Positions 22,519 to 22,584 of a stretch of DNA of 22,584 nt are shown here, one piece after another; within the stretch, counting starts at the first letter, position 1, and the number at the start of each line of letters is the position of its first letter. This stretch comes from JBGPHT01 sp041484525 (GTDB taxonomy: Bacteria; Acidobacteriota; Terriglobia; Bryobacterales; Bryobacteraceae). The stretch spans positions 1 through 22,584 of the forward strand of contig JBGPHT010000123.1 of the NCBI GenBank assembly GCA_041484525.1. Direction: 5' to 3'. Below the pieces are notes generated by a model. It did not search any database and had not been told where the DNA came from. It saw nothing but the letters and a program-made list of their open reading frames with translations. The translations under genes were made by a program, and so were the position numbers.

Positions 22519-22584
22519 TCCTGATACGGATAGTGGCGATGGACTGTGGGTTATGCCGTTCGGCGCGCGTCCGGCGAGCCGCGG

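Noticed and set aside
1..22584. tRNA, rRNA, CRISPR array or phage genes
   Set aside because: Read by eye on both strands, no cloverleaf-like conserved loops, rRNA segments, regularly spaced repeats or phage structural proteins were seen.

Overview
The window reads like a chromosomal segment of an Acidobacteriota bacterium, probably close to Bryobacterales / Candidatus Solibacter. That placement is inference from gene content: a large duplicated permease of the acidobacterial ADOP type with no ATPase next to it, Tat-tagged sugar enzymes, a small secreted protein of a kind common in Solibacter-like genomes, and high-GC codon use. No rRNA, tRNA or CRISPR array was seen.

Region 1 (1-6399) is a minus-strand sugar-catabolism operon. 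In transcription order it holds a Tat-tagged GH127-like (DUF1680) glycosidase, a RuBisCO-like protein, a DUF1537 acid-sugar kinase, an ACS-type MFS transporter and an SDR epimerase/dehydrogenase. The first three genes are joined by 4-base GTGA stop/start overlaps. The SDR is cut off after about 119 residues at a foreign-looking junction near position 141. The RuBisCO-like protein plus DUF1537 kinase pair is the signature of the 3-oxo-isoapionate branch of D-apiose/apionate catabolism. Here the pair is coupled to a glycosidase and an organic-anion transporter, suggesting one unit that takes a plant cell-wall sugar acid from release to central metabolism. About 360 bases of leader in front of it carry an inverted and a direct repeat.

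Region 2 (6400-8314, minus strand) is a DNA-repair pair: a stand-alone ATP-dependent DNA ligase and a LigD-type polymerase domain, overlapping by GTGA and possibly preceded by a tiny exported ORF. No Ku gene is in view.

Region 3 (8495-13057) holds an unknown membrane protein with an internal duplication (minus), a divergent short-chain fatty acid transporter (plus), and a minus-strand operon of a Tat-tagged aldo/keto reductase and a Tat-tagged sugar-phosphate-isomerase-like TIM barrel.

Region 4 (13181-15045) is an accessory patch: a tight three-gene operon of small unrecognised proteins, a hairpin, the C-terminal remnant of an IS1-like transposase, and a possible 3' remnant of another gene.

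Region 5 (15417-22518) has the ADOP permease (plus), a small hypothetical gene, a 2-oxoacid:ferredoxin oxidoreductase operon (fused gamma-alpha subunit, then beta; minus) with a good sigma70-type promoter, a probably frameshifted small gene, and a secreted small protein. A 17-base perfect direct repeat brackets the oxidoreductase operon.

The most interesting parts are the glycosidase / RuBisCO-like / kinase operon and the three-gene unknown operon beside the transposase remnant.
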